The notes: generated by a model not told the origin, from the sequence alone. 64,000 bases of DNA from Burkholderiales bacterium 8X (GCA_902506565.1 LR732703.1:498030-562029); one strand, 5' to 3'; shown: positions 34,421-43,542, numbered from the stretch's first letter. Program-made: numbers and translations.

Positions 34421-34711
34421 ATGGCCAAAACCTATTGGGTCAGCACCTACCGTTCGATCACCGATCCCGACAAGCTGGCCGCTTACGCCAAGCTGGCGGG
34501 CCCGGCCATCAACGCCGGAGGCGGCCGATTCCTCGCGCGCGGCATGCCGGCCCAGGTGTACGAAAGCGGCATGATGCAGCGCACCGTGGTGGTCGAGTTC
34601 GACAGCGTCGAGCAGGCCACCACCACGCACGACAGCGCCGCCTACCAGGCCGCGCTGGCAGCGCTCGACGGCGGCGCCGAGCGCGACCTGCGAATCGTCG
34701 AAGGGCTCTGA
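34421..34711 (+). CDS. DUF1330 family protein
   Basis: 96 residues, ferredoxin-like fold of the DUF1330 family: KTYWVSTYRSITDPDKLAAYAK at the start, GGRFLARG and ERTV-like VVVEFDSVEQA in the middle, YQAALAAL near the end. Function is not established for the family. AGAAAGAGAGATATCGCC precedes the ATG. Follows the MFS gene by 41 bp, so likely on the same transcript. Confidence 0.88.
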   Translation: MAKTYWVSTYRSITDPDKLAAYAKLAGPAINAGGGRFLARGMPAQVYESGMMQRTVVVEFDSVEQATTTHDSAAYQAALAALDGGAERDLRIVEGL

Positions 34712-34724
34712 GGGCTCGCGGAAC

Positions 34725-34788
34725 GCCGGGCATGTCGCCCGGCCTCAGCCCAGCCCGAGCCCCGCTCAGGCGGGTCCGGCTTTGCCGG
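34725..34788. terminator. Two stem-loops between convergent genes
   Basis: GCCGGGC-ATGTC-GCCCGGC (34725-34743, perfect 7-bp stem) and CCGGC-TTT-GCCGG (34776-34788). They lie between the ends of the DUF1330 gene and chrA, so they probably stop transcription from both sides. No long T-run follows. Confidence 0.5.
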
Positions 34789-34837
34789 CCGCGCGTGGAC
34801 GGCCGTCACTGAAGACTCTCGCCAGAGGGATCGACCG

Positions 34838-36088
34838 TCACCCCAGCAGCCAGCCCGCAAGCGCCGCAAGCGCCACCACCCGAACAGGCGATTGCCGCCC
34901 GAACACCAGCAGGCCGAACGCGCACAGCGCAACGCCGAAATCAACGCGCGAGTGAACTGCGTTGGTCCAGATGGGGTCGTACAGCGCGGCCCCCAAAATG
35001 CCGACCACGGCTGCGTTGACCCCGGCCATCGCACGCTGAACGCCGTCGTGCCGACGCAAGAGCTCCCAGAAGGGCAGGGTGCCGGCCACCACGAGGAAAG
35101 CCGGAAGAAAGATGGCCGCGAGAAGGGTCAGGCCGCCGGCCGGGCCACCCAGCGTGCCGGTCATCGCCGCGCCGAGAAAGGCGGCGAAGGTGAACAACGG
35201 ACCGGGCACCGCCTGGGCGGCGCCGTAGCCGGCAAGGAAGACATCGATCGGAACCAACCCGCCGGGAACGACGCTCGCCTGAAGAAGCGGCAGCACCACG
35301 TGTCCCCCACCGAATACCAGTGCGCCGGATTGGTAGAAGGAGGCGATGACTGCAAGCGCAGGAGACCGCGAGGCACTCGCAAGGACCGGCAGCAGGATGA
35401 GCAAACCCAAGAACAGCAGCAACAGGGCCGCGCCGGTCGCTCGGCTGACGGGATAGTGGCGGTGCCGTGCGAGAGGCAGGCGCGGAAGATTGACTGCCCA
35501 TCGACCTGCCATGGCACCCGCCACGATGGCGCCGACCTGGCCGATCGCCGACGGAATGGCCAATACCAGCAGTGCGGCGACGATCGCGATGCCTGCCCTG
35601 AAGCGATCTGGGCAAAGCACCTTGGCCATGCCCCAGACGGCCTGGGCGACGATCGCGACCGCCGCGAGTTCGAGGCCGTGAACCACACCCGATCGCGACA
35701 GCGCCGACCATCGATCGACAGCAAGGGCAAAAAGGATCAGCGCCATGGCAGACGGCAGGGTGAAGCCGACCCATGCGCAGATCGCACCGAGCCATCCGGC
35801 GCGTCCGAGTCCAAGTGCGATGCCGACCTGGCTGCTCGCCGGCCCGGGCAAGAACTGGCATAACGCGACCAGGTCGGCGTAGCTCCTGTCGTCCAGCCAC
35901 GCCCGACGTTCGACGAGCTCGGTACGGAAGTAGCCGAGATGAGCGACCGGCCCGCCGAAGGAAACCAGCCCGAGCTTCAAGAAGGCCAGGAATACTTCGG
36001 CGGCCGAGCCGCCTCGCGTGGCCGAGGCATTGGGGGAATCCTCGGCCACGAAGCCCTGCGGCTCGTCCTGGTCTTCTCGCTGGCTCAT
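34838..36088 (-). CDS. chrA: Chromate transporter ChrA
   Basis: 416 residues with two homologous CHR halves, the long-chain ChrA type. N-half marks: LGLVSFGGPVAHLGYFRTELVERRAWLDD (about 37-65) and LCQFLPGPASSQVGIALG. C-half mark: GALVFGGGHVVLPLLQ. About ten membrane segments. ChrA expels chromate by proton antiport; some homologues may move sulfate or act on other anions. A hydrophilic N-terminal tail of about 28 residues precedes the first segment. No chrB regulator is next to it. Confidence 0.93.
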   Translation of the reverse strand: MSQREDQDEPQGFVAEDSPNASATRGGSAAEVFLAFLKLGLVSFGGPVAHLGYFRTELVERRAWLDDRSYADLVALCQFLPGPASSQVGIALGLGRAGWLGAICAWVGFTLPSAMALILFALAVDRWSALSRSGVVHGLELAAVAIVAQAVWGMAKVLCPDRFRAGIAIVAALLVLAIPSAIGQVGAIVAGAMAGRWAVNLPRLPLARHRHYPVSRATGAALLLLFLGLLILLPVLASASRSPALAVIASFYQSGALVFGGGHVVLPLLQASVVPGGLVPIDVFLAGYGAAQAVPGPLFTFAAFLGAAMTGTLGGPAGGLTLLAAIFLPAFLVVAGTLPFWELLRRHDGVQRAMAGVNAAVVGILGAALYDPIWTNAVHSRVDFGVALCAFGLLVFGRQSPVRVVALAALAGWLLG

Positions 36089-36241
36089 GGATTGCGCAAC
36101 CTGGATGCTGATCGACCTGCAATCCTAGCGAGGTCGCCCCATAGGCTCTGGTGGCCGCGGCTCGTTGAACAGGGCGGCACGGGCGGCCCGATCGGGCCCT
36201 CGTCCCACGCCAGCGGCTGAGCTTCCTGTCAGGGTTGGGGC

Positions 36242-36415
36242 ATGACTGATCCAAGAAATGTCGCGCACGACAAAAAAGTGCAGCAGGAAAAGAAGCATCG
36301 TGGCGAGGAGATCGCACCGGGCGCGGAGCATGCGCCCCAGCCGGGGCTGAAACCCGCGCTCAAGTCCTCCCAGGACAAGGGTGAGGAGCACGAAGCTTCC
36401 GGCACCTCGGAATAA
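36242..36415 (+). CDS. Small charged conserved-type protein, 57 residues
   Basis: ATG at 36242 to TAA at 36415, too short for many gene callers. Starts MTDPRNVAHDKKVQQEKK; very rich in Lys, Glu and His, with no hydrophobic stretch, so soluble and possibly disordered. I recall similar unnamed short proteins in related Burkholderiales but cannot confirm it here. A GGGTTGGGG stretch stands before the ATG. A perfect hairpin follows 7 bp after the stop, which supports an independent transcript. Confidence 0.6.
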   Translation: MTDPRNVAHDKKVQQEKKHRGEEIAPGAEHAPQPGLKPALKSSQDKGEEHEASGTSE

Positions 36416-36421
36416 GGATTA

Positions 36422-36450
36422 CGGCATGGCGGGTCCAGCCCGCCATGCCG
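36422..36450. terminator. Perfect 12-bp stem hairpin
   Basis: CGGCATGGCGGG-TCCAG-CCCGCCATGCCG, 12 paired bases with a 5-base loop, directly after the small charged ORF. No U-run follows, so it may act as a Rho-dependent or bidirectional block, or as a stabilising 3' end. Confidence 0.65.
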
Positions 36451-36570
36451 AGTCGCCTTGTCGGAGCGGTTCGAGGCCGGGGTCTGCGTCGAGCCTTGTT
36501 GATGGTTGAGTGAAGGCATGACGGTTTCCAGTCATCCGTTGCCATCGCTACCGACCGCATACTGACGTCC

Positions 36571-37362
36571 ATGCTCGATTCATCATCATCGCCCCCTGTT
36601 CGCCGACGCCGGCCACGCTGGGCGCGCTGGTCGATCGGCTTCTTCTGCCTGCTCGCGTTCCTGATGCTCGGCCCGATCGGCGTGCTGGCGTCCGGGAAAC
36701 TGGATTTGGACACGCCCTGGTACATGACCAGCCAGGAGAGCACCGGGCAGTCGCCCGACCCCTTGGTCGAACGCGGTGCGGTCGTGCAGGTGTACGGCGC
36801 GCGGATCGTGCGATGGCGCGGCGCCTTCGGCATCCATCCATGGATCGCCGTCAAACCTGCCGGCGCAGAGCACTACACCACCTATCACATCGTCGGCTGG
36901 CGGGCGCGGCGCGGCGGGGATGCGTTGGTCAGCAACCAGGTGCAAGCACCGGACATGCTGTGGTACGGCGCCTATCCGCAGCTGCTTGCAGACCATCGGG
37001 GCGCAGAGGCCGAAGCCATGATCGCGCAGATCGAGGCAGCCGTGGCCGCCTACCCTTGGCGGGAAAGCTATCGACTCTGGCCCGGCCCCAACAGCAACAC
37101 CTTCGTCGCCTGGGTGGCCCGCGAGGTGCCTGCGCTGCGGCTCGACCTGCCGCCCACGGCGATCGGCAAGGACTACCTGGGCGCCACCACCTTCATCGAC
37201 CATGCGCCCAGCGGCACGGGCTGGCAGCTGTCGCTGCTGGGTCTGGCGGGGGTGACCGTGGCACGCGACGAGGGGCTCGAGTTGAACGTGCTCGGGCTCG
37301 GCTTCGGCATCGATGTCGACGATGCGGCCCTGCGGTTGCCGGGTTTCGGCCGGCTGCCTTGA
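36571..37362 (+). CDS. DUF3750 domain-containing membrane-anchored protein
   Basis: 263 residues. Basic N-terminus (RRRRPRWARW) then one membrane segment at ~24-42, and a periplasmic or surface domain with family blocks GAVVQVYGARIVRWRGAFGIHPWIAVK, YHIVGWR, YRLWPGPNSNTFVAWVAREVP. The NSNT-FV segment and conserved H/W residues recall papain-like or NlpC-like folds, but no function is established. Stands alone; the gene on the other side is convergent. Confidence 0.85.
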   Translation: MLDSSSSPPVRRRRPRWARWSIGFFCLLAFLMLGPIGVLASGKLDLDTPWYMTSQESTGQSPDPLVERGAVVQVYGARIVRWRGAFGIHPWIAVKPAGAEHYTTYHIVGWRARRGGDALVSNQVQAPDMLWYGAYPQLLADHRGAEAEAMIAQIEAAVAAYPWRESYRLWPGPNSNTFVAWVAREVPALRLDLPPTAIGKDYLGATTFIDHAPSGTGWQLSLLGLAGVTVARDEGLELNVLGLGFGIDVDDAALRLPGFGRLP

Positions 37363-37427
37363 TGTTCGCGCGTGGCGTTCAACGCCCACTCACGATCCCG
37401 GCGGTCGCCGGCCTCGCGGTCGCAGAA

Positions 37428-38141
37428 TCACCTCTCGCCGGCTTCGCGCTGCGTGAACGACGTTTGCGCCGCGCTCTCCGCGGCAACTGCGCGCCCGAAT
37501 GATTCCAGGCCGACCTCGTTAAGTACTTTCTTGAAGCCGCGCACGACCACCGGATCGAGACTCGCGAGCCGGTTGCCGACCTGCGACGCGACCTCGTCGA
37601 GTTCGTCGTCGGCCGCTACTCGCCAGACCAGGCCCCAAGCCTCGGCTTGCGCCGCGCTGAACTCTTCGCCCAGCAGCATGATGCCCTTGGCTCGGGCGAG
37701 GCCCGCGTAGGAGGGCAGGGTGGCCGTCAGCCCCCCCGTGACGAACACGCCCAGGCTGGCTTCGGGCAGCTTGAACCGGGTGTTCTCTGCCGCGATGACC
37801 AGGTCGGCATCGAGCATCCACTCGAAGCCGGCACCGACCGTCCAACCGTGAACGGCTGCGACCACCGGCTTCGGCAGCTGCACCAGGGCGGACGCGACCG
37901 ATTGGACCAGGACCAGGTCTTCGTCTGTCGGCGCGGCCCCGACGTCCCGCCCGGCGCAGAACGCTCGCCCCGTGCCCCGGAGCATCAACACGCGGACTTG
38001 TTCATCGCTTTCGGCCCGCTGCACCGCTTCGAGCAACTGGCGAGCCAGGTCGTTGTCGATCGCGTTCAACTTCTCGGGGCGATTCAAGGAGACTCGCATG
38101 ATGTGGTCGCGGACGTCGACCAGGATCTTGGGCTCAGTCAT
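37428..38141 (-). CDS. Enoyl-CoA hydratase/isomerase family protein
   Basis: 237 residues from ATG 38141, which overlaps the upstream stop as ATGA. Crotonase fold: oxyanion-hole regions GRAFCAGRDV (59-68) and HGWTVGAGFEWMLDADL (99-114). The two positions used by hydratase glutamates are kept as E107 and E127 (LPEASLG), so hydration of an enoyl-CoA is plausible. Last gene of the Bug - dimethylformamidase-like - hydratase operon. No CoA ligase is present in the operon. Confidence 0.87.
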   Translation of the reverse strand: MTEPKILVDVRDHIMRVSLNRPEKLNAIDNDLARQLLEAVQRAESDEQVRVLMLRGTGRAFCAGRDVGAAPTDEDLVLVQSVASALVQLPKPVVAAVHGWTVGAGFEWMLDADLVIAAENTRFKLPEASLGVFVTGGLTATLPSYAGLARAKGIMLLGEEFSAAQAEAWGLVWRVAADDELDEVASQVGNRLASLDPVVVRGFKKVLNEVGLESFGRAVAAESAAQTSFTQREAGER

Positions 38142-40420
38142 GACGGTGTCACCCCGAAATGGTGAAGGACGTTGCGCAACAAGCGGCCGAACTTCTCGTC
38201 GACGCCCAGCACCCAGCTCGCGCCCACGGCACCTGCGTTGAAGACGCGGCCGCCTTGCGGACGCTCCCAGTAGATCATCTCGGCGGACAGCCCGTCCAGC
38301 GAGTGCGTTGCATGTTCGAAGAAGTCGAGGTACGCATCCATTCGACCCGGCACCCGGCGCACGCCTTCGGCGATCACCTGGATGCCGACCGGGTCCGGCG
38401 GCAGTTCGGCGCCGGCCGGTACGGCATGGGTCATGCGTCGGAGCGTGGCGATGGTCAAGTCCCATTCGTGGCCGATGGCGCGCGGCAGGCTGCCGCCGGG
38501 GCCATGACCGAAGGTATCGCCGGCCTCGAGTCCGGTCTCGTTCGGCTCATGGAAAAGGAAGTGACCGCCCTCCCTAACCCGATAGACGCCGAAGTCCTCG
38601 GCGTCCGCGAAGGCCCAGCCAGCCGTCTCCAGGCCGATGACTTCGCTGGAGGAACGATCGTTGAAACGCCAGAGTCCCCCGCGGCGGCCATCGTGGCCGT
38701 GGTACTGCTCGCCGTGGCGTCCGCCCGGTGCGGCGTGCTTCTCCTCATGGGCACCCGGGTCGGAGGGTGTCAGCGTCTTGCGTTGCTCCATCACCGTGCC
38801 ATCGTCGTCGAAGCTGACCCGCCAATACATCGTGTTGCCCGAGAGAACGATGGCCGTTCCGCCATTGCACAGATAGCGGTCGAGGCCCTCGACCGCCGGG
38901 GCGGACCAGTATTCGCTGTGGCCGTTGATGATGACCGTGCGGTAGGCGCCAAGCAGCGCGGGATCGCGGTGCAGGTCGAGGTCGGCGATCACGTCGTAGG
39001 CATAGCCCGTTGCGTCCAGCCAGGCGTGCAAGCTGCGCTCCAGCCGTGGACCATGGCTGAAGCCGCTCCCCTCCGGCGCGTAGAACGCGTCCGGCGATGC
39101 GCTGGGCCAGGGCATTCGCAAGCCTGCGTAGTAGGTGGGTTGTCCTTTGCGATGGGGCGTGTAGTGGTTGTAGTCCGGTGCCTCTGGATGGCTGTTCGGC
39201 CGCGGTGCCGCACGCCTCGGCCAGGCGGCGGGGCCCGCATGATGGCGGGCGAAGGGCGAGGACGCATAGGCGCGCCAGCTGTTGGTCGCGCACAGCACCA
39301 GGATCGGCGCCGGCGCCGTGCTCGGCGCCTTGCGCACGACAAAGCTCACGTCGTAGCGGATGGCCTTGCCATCCTCGAAGAGATCGAAACGCCCGACGTA
39401 GATGCCAGGCCGGGCATCGCCCGGGATCGCGGCGCGATGGGTTTCGCTCCAGCCGCAGTCGACCATGTCATCGCTCGCGAAGCGCAGGCCGTGGCCACGC
39501 AGGTCGTCACCGGTCGGCTCGTAGTCACCTCCGGAAAATCGCGGCACGGCGGCAGGATCGAAAGCGGGCCCGACGATCATCCGGGTGGCGTGATTGACGA
39601 TGCGGCCATGCCGCTCGTGTCCGCTGACATCCGATACGCGATCGCCCTGCGGTTCGTTCAGGGGCCAACAGGCCAGCACCTCGCCACCCTCGGGCAAGAC
39701 GAGCGCCTTCTGCTCGAAACGGCGAAGGATTTCATCGGCCTGCAGGGCTCTTCGGTAGAGCACCGGCATCGCGAGGTCCGCGTCGAGGAACTGCTCGGCG
39801 CGGCCTTCGATGCTGGAGGCGCCGAGCCTCAGCGGGCCTGGCGCGATGGTCGCTTCGGCGTGTCCGCTTTCACTCGCGACGAGTTGGCCGTCGATCCACA
39901 ACCTCATCTCGCCCGCATCGATGACGGCGACGACATGAGCCCATTGGCGCTCCACCAGGCGAGGACCGGCCAACGACGCCCCACCTCCATTGCGGCCTGC
40001 CGCCACGCACTCGAACACCAGCCGGCCATCGGCTTCGATGACCAGCCGCAAACCCGCCTCTTCGCCACCCTGGGTCAGGATGGCTTGTCGCTGCCCGAAG
40101 CCCCAGGGCATCACCCAGCACTCGAGGCTGAAGAGGGGAAGCGGCCCGGGCGGCAAGCCGCGCTCGACCAGCACGTAAGAGCCCGGATGGATCGGCTGCA
40201 CCTGTGCGGCGTGGTCGGTCGGACCCAGCAGCACCGGGTCTTGCGAGGCATCGTCCGGATCAGGTCCGAGCCGGCAAAGCGAAAACCGATAGGGCACCGA
40301 ACTGCTGACGTGAAACCCGATGGTTTCGCCCGCCGCCACGCTGATCGCACCGGGATAGGCATGCAGTCCGGGAAGCCGTATCGCGCGATGCGGCGGCATC
40401 GCTGCCGGGTCTTTGCCCAA
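38138..40420 (-). CDS. N,N-dimethylformamidase large-subunit-like protein with LamG-type domain
   Basis: 760 residues, the length of the dimethylformamidase beta subunit. N-terminal beta domain (~15-90), concanavalin/LamG-like domain (~95-235: SLECWVMPWGFGQRQAILTQ, WAHVVAVIDAGEMRLWIDGQL), and a C-terminal catalytic domain ~290-760 with CATNSWRAY (Y385), PDYNHYTPHRKGQPTYYAG (Y420, Y431) and INGHSEYWS (H501, E503). Family enzymes hold a mononuclear iron by two tyrosines and a glutamate and hydrolyse an amide; these residues are candidates. The small alpha subunit is not seen nearby, so activity may differ. Confidence 0.85.
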   Translation of the reverse strand: MGKDPAAMPPHRAIRLPGLHAYPGAISVAAGETIGFHVSSSVPYRFSLCRLGPDPDDASQDPVLLGPTDHAAQVQPIHPGSYVLVERGLPPGPLPLFSLECWVMPWGFGQRQAILTQGGEEAGLRLVIEADGRLVFECVAAGRNGGGASLAGPRLVERQWAHVVAVIDAGEMRLWIDGQLVASESGHAEATIAPGPLRLGASSIEGRAEQFLDADLAMPVLYRRALQADEILRRFEQKALVLPEGGEVLACWPLNEPQGDRVSDVSGHERHGRIVNHATRMIVGPAFDPAAVPRFSGGDYEPTGDDLRGHGLRFASDDMVDCGWSETHRAAIPGDARPGIYVGRFDLFEDGKAIRYDVSFVVRKAPSTAPAPILVLCATNSWRAYASSPFARHHAGPAAWPRRAAPRPNSHPEAPDYNHYTPHRKGQPTYYAGLRMPWPSASPDAFYAPEGSGFSHGPRLERSLHAWLDATGYAYDVIADLDLHRDPALLGAYRTVIINGHSEYWSAPAVEGLDRYLCNGGTAIVLSGNTMYWRVSFDDDGTVMEQRKTLTPSDPGAHEEKHAAPGGRHGEQYHGHDGRRGGLWRFNDRSSSEVIGLETAGWAFADAEDFGVYRVREGGHFLFHEPNETGLEAGDTFGHGPGGSLPRAIGHEWDLTIATLRRMTHAVPAGAELPPDPVGIQVIAEGVRRVPGRMDAYLDFFEHATHSLDGLSAEMIYWERPQGGRVFNAGAVGASWVLGVDEKFGRLLRNVLHHFGVTPS

Positions 40421-40435
40421 GTCGACCCCCTCGGC

Positions 40436-41404
40436 TCAATCGATCGTGAAGCCGGAAGCCTTCACGACAGGCCCCCAGCGTTCCAGGTCACCGGAGATCT
40501 GCTGGCTCAAAGCCTCGGACGTTCCGGGGGCTGCTTCCATGCCGAGCTGCAACAGCCGTTGCTGCAGTTCCTTGCCTGCGAGCGCCTTGTTCAACGCAGC
40601 GTTGAGTCGATCGATCACCGGCTTGGGCGTCGCGGCCGGCGCCAGCAGCGCGGTCCATTCCAGCGAGTCGAAGCCGGCGACGCCCAACTCCTTCAGGGTC
40701 GGCACGTTCGGAAGCAACTGCGCCCGGCTGGCGCCGTTGACCGCCAGAACCTTCAACTTGCCGGATGCGTGGTGCGGCGCGACGTCGAGCACCGGCACGA
40801 TGCCCGCCGCGACCTGCCCGCCGAGCAGGTCTTGCACCACCGGCGCCGCGCCCTTGTACGGCACCGGCAACAGGCTGGTCTTGGCGTCCTGTCCGAGCCG
40901 AAAGCCGATGAACTGCCCGAGGCTGCCCGCCGCCGGTACGCCGAAGTTGCCTTGCGCGGGGTCCTTGCGCGCGGCTTCCAGCCACTGTGCAACCGACGTC
41001 ACCGGGGACGACACCGGCACGGCGATCGCGTTGTAGAAGCTGGTGATGCGCCCGATCGCCTTGAAGTCGGTGACCGAGTTGTACTTCGTCGACTTCGAAG
41101 TGAGCGGCAGCATGACCATCATGTGGGTGTTGGCCACGAGGACGGTGGAGCCGTCGGCAGGTGCCTGCCGCACGAAGTCGGCTGCGATCTGGCCGCCGGC
41201 GCCGGGCCGGTTCTCGACGAGAACGGTCGTGCCCAGGTCGTCGCGAAGCTTCTCGGCAATCATGCGCGCCAGCGCATCGGAAGAGCCGCCGGCCGGATAG
41301 CCGACCACCAGCCGAACCGGCGTCGCCTGCTGTGCGTGCGACGCCAGAGGCAACAGGACGAGCGCCGGCAAAGCCATGGACGCGAACATCATCTTCAGTT
41401 TCAT
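40436..41404 (-). CDS. Bug (TctC) family receptor
   Basis: 322 residues from ATG 41404 with GAGGTG upstream; longer readings extend into the divergent LysR and are rejected. Signal peptide ~1-24 (LASHAQQ). Marks: PVRLVVGYPAGGSSDALAR, ENRPGAGGQIAADFVRQAPADGST (ADGST instead of PDGYT), VPYKGAAP. First gene of the operon with the dimethylformamidase-like protein 15 bp downstream, so it may bind an amide or its acid. Confidence 0.92.
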   Translation of the reverse strand: MKLKMMFASMALPALVLLPLASHAQQATPVRLVVGYPAGGSSDALARMIAEKLRDDLGTTVLVENRPGAGGQIAADFVRQAPADGSTVLVANTHMMVMLPLTSKSTKYNSVTDFKAIGRITSFYNAIAVPVSSPVTSVAQWLEAARKDPAQGNFGVPAAGSLGQFIGFRLGQDAKTSLLPVPYKGAAPVVQDLLGGQVAAGIVPVLDVAPHHASGKLKVLAVNGASRAQLLPNVPTLKELGVAGFDSLEWTALLAPAATPKPVIDRLNAALNKALAGKELQQRLLQLGMEAAPGTSEALSQQISGDLERWGPVVKASGFTID

Positions 41405-41510
41405 CGGGGCACCTCGAGCGGGTTGGAGGGATCGGGCCAACGACGATTGTGGGGACCCGCCCGATGCGTGAGTAGTATGCTGACGCCGATAGCGCTTATT
41501 CGCATCACGT

Positions 41511-42428
41511 ATGACATCGAAGCTGGACCGGCTGCAGCTCATCACGACCTTTCTCGCGGTGGCCGAGGCCGGCAATCTCACCGCCGCGGCGCGCGCACTC
41601 GGCACCACCCAGCCCACCGTGAGCCGCAGGCTCCGCGACCTGGAGCATCTGCTGGGCGCGAGGTTGGCGGCGCGCACGACGCATCGCTTCTATCTCACCG
41701 GCGAAGGCGAAGAGCTGCAGCGGCGGGCCGGCGCCTGGGCGGATGCCTGGTCCGAGTGGGAGCACGTGCTCAAGTCGACCGCGGGACTGCCTCGCGGCAA
41801 GCTGACCATCGCCGGGCCGCAGGGCTACGGCCACGCCTTCCTGATGGATGCGGTGGTTCGCTTTCGTGCGGCGTACCCCGATGTGGATGTCGAGCTGCGG
41901 CTCACCGACCGACCGATCGACATCATCGGCCAGGGCATCGACTGCTGGATCCGGGTCGGCGGCAGCGCGGACGATTCGCTTCACGTCAGGCGGATCGGCA
42001 CCATGAGGCGCATCCTCGTGGCATCGCGCGACTTCGCGAAAAGGCACGTCATCGATCGACCCGAAGACCTGAAGGAGGTACCGGTCGTGGGCTTGATCCC
42101 GCATATCCAGAACAAGCTGGTGCTGGTGTCGGTGACGAGCAAGACGCGGAAGGTCGTCGCGGTGCGCACACCCGTCACGACCGACGGACTTCTGGCCAGC
42201 TACCGGGCGGTCAGCGAAGGCCTCGGCGTCGGTGGCAGCGCGCTCTGGTTGGCCGGCGGCGATCTTGCCAGAAACCGCATCAAGCGCGTGCTGCCCGAGT
42301 GGGAGCTGTTGCCGGTTCCGATCGAAGCGGTTTCGGTCGCCGGGCGCTATCGGCCTGCGCGGATCAATGCCTTCGTCGACGTGCTTTGCGAGGTGATGGG
42401 GCAGCTGAAGGGTTTCGAAGCTGCTTGA
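41511..42428 (+). CDS. LysR-family transcriptional regulator
   Basis: 305 residues. HTH ~6-63 (FLAVAEAGNLTAAARALGTT, PTVSRRLRDLE); effector domain ~95-295 (GKLTIAGPQGYGHAFLMDAV) of the AaeR/DmlR-like group. Divergent from the Bug - dimethylformamidase-like - hydratase operon across 106 bp. The gap contains GATGCG (41463-41468) and CGCATC (41501-41506) as spaced inverted arms and an AGCGCT core near 41491. Confidence 0.9.
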   Translation: MTSKLDRLQLITTFLAVAEAGNLTAAARALGTTQPTVSRRLRDLEHLLGARLAARTTHRFYLTGEGEELQRRAGAWADAWSEWEHVLKSTAGLPRGKLTIAGPQGYGHAFLMDAVVRFRAAYPDVDVELRLTDRPIDIIGQGIDCWIRVGGSADDSLHVRRIGTMRRILVASRDFAKRHVIDRPEDLKEVPVVGLIPHIQNKLVLVSVTSKTRKVVAVRTPVTTDGLLASYRAVSEGLGVGGSALWLAGGDLARNRIKRVLPEWELLPVPIEAVSVAGRYRPARINAFVDVLCEVMGQLKGFEAA

Positions 42429-42454
42429 GGCTCGCTGAGGGCGACCGTTGGCGA

Positions 42455-42466
42455 GCAAGCGCTTGC
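42455..42466. promoter_or_regulatory. 12-bp palindrome upstream of GAF gene
   Basis: GCAAGC-GCTTGC, a perfect palindrome between the LysR stop (42428) and the GAF-protein start. Could be an operator or part of a hairpin; nothing else supports a function. Confidence 0.3.
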
Positions 42467-42558
42467 ACCGGTATTCAAGCGGTGCATCGCGGCAGAAATT
42501 GGCGTTTCGACCCATGAAGTTCGTCACGACGCGGGCTTGCGCGCATACGCTTGGGCTC

Positions 42559-43131
42559 ATGCAAGAAGTACGAATGAACGAGGGCTCGGTCCTCGACGCG
42601 TTGCTCGAAGGCCTGGTCGTGGCGAGCGAGGCGGAAATGGTGGCGGTGACCTCCGACGGAGCCGACGACGAGTCGTTGTTGCCGATCGCCGCCATGCTGG
42701 AGAACATCCGCCTGTTGTTGAACATGGATGTCGCCTTCGTCGGTTCCTTCATCGACGGCCAACGCGTATTCACCCACCTCGCTTCCGAAGCCGAACTGCC
42801 GGTGGGGCCTGGTTTCTCGGTCCCGCTCGAAGAAACCTATTGCCAGCGCGTGATCGATGGCAGGCTGCCGCCGGTGATTCCCGACTCGTCGCTGCTGCCT
42901 GCTGCTCGAGACTTGCAGGCGACTCGCGAGTTCGGCATTGCAAGCTATCTGACGGCGCCGGTGATCTTGAAGGACGGCACGGTGTACGGCACCGTCTGCT
43001 GCCTGAGTCATGTCCCACGGCCTTTCTTGAGTGCCAAGGAACTCAGCGCCCTGCAGACCGTCGCCGACTTCGTGTCGGCCAGCGTCGAAGGTGCCGGAGC
43101 GATCGAGTGCATCGACGCACTCCCAGCCTGA
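42559..43131 (+). CDS. Single GAF-domain protein
   Basis: About 190 residues from ATG 42559. ATG 42574 has AAGAAG at a good distance and may be the true start; 42514 is also open. A helical lead (ESLLPIAAMLENIRLLLNMDVAFVG) precedes one GAF domain (~45-180: FVGSFIDGQRVFTHLASE, PLEETYCQRVIDGRLPPVI, ASYLTAPVILKDGTVYGTVCCLSH). The Y-C-Q-R-V pattern is shared with GAF domains coupled to EAL/GGDEF or blue-light output modules, but no output domain is present. It may sense a small ligand for a partner protein. Confidence 0.8.
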   Translation: MQEVRMNEGSVLDALLEGLVVASEAEMVAVTSDGADDESLLPIAAMLENIRLLLNMDVAFVGSFIDGQRVFTHLASEAELPVGPGFSVPLEETYCQRVIDGRLPPVIPDSSLLPAARDLQATREFGIASYLTAPVILKDGTVYGTVCCLSHVPRPFLSAKELSALQTVADFVSASVEGAGAIECIDALPA

Positions 43132-43141
43132 GTTGGGTCCG

Positions 43142-43381
43142 CTAGCAGATCGCCTGCGGCCCGAGCCCGATGGATCGATGGCTCGCCGGTTCGGTGGCGA
43201 GGTAGTCATTGGCGGCGGCGGGCATCATGATGTTGATGGAACCGGCTTCTCCACACGCGATGTAGACCGGTGGGCTGGTCCCCGGAATCACCAGACAGAA
43301 CGCCAGGCTGCCACTCGCCTCGAAGAGGTCGAGAGCGGCCTCGATGACTGCTTGTTCGAGCGCTGTCGAATAGGTGGACAT
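43142..43381 (-). CDS. Small hypothetical protein, about 79 residues
   Basis: ATG 43381 gives MSTYSTALEQAVIEAALDLFE, a plausible amphipathic helix, then SGSLAFCLVIPGTSPPVYIACGEAGSINIM and a polar tail. Longer readings start at a TTG (43489) and add poorly structured sequence. No clear ribosome site. Convergent with the GAF gene, leaving only 10 bp between stops. Not recognised; it may not be expressed. Confidence 0.4.
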   Translation of the reverse strand: MSTYSTALEQAVIEAALDLFEASGSLAFCLVIPGTSPPVYIACGEAGSINIMMPAAANDYLATEPASHRSIGLGPQAIC

Positions 43382-43542
43382 GTCAATCCCGACGTGTTGG
43401 GCTTCGTTGCTGCGAGGCCTGCGTGTGACCATCGAGCGGACAGGATTAGGCCACAACTGCCCGTTCGGCGCATACCTAGTTTTTGCCAATTGACGTGTTT
43501 CGGGTCGAAGCGGCTAATACGAATTGATCTTGGAGACTTTCA

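Noticed and set aside
38159..42517. A 1452-codon plus-strand frame opposite the dimethylformamidase-like, Bug and LysR genes
   Set aside because: It crosses several genes that have clear domains, and its own translation has no recognisable domain.
42448..42558. Longer N-terminus for the GAF protein
   Set aside because: The added residues (MASKRLHRYSSGASRQ and following) do not look like family sequence, and an AAGAAG ribosome site stands before a later ATG.
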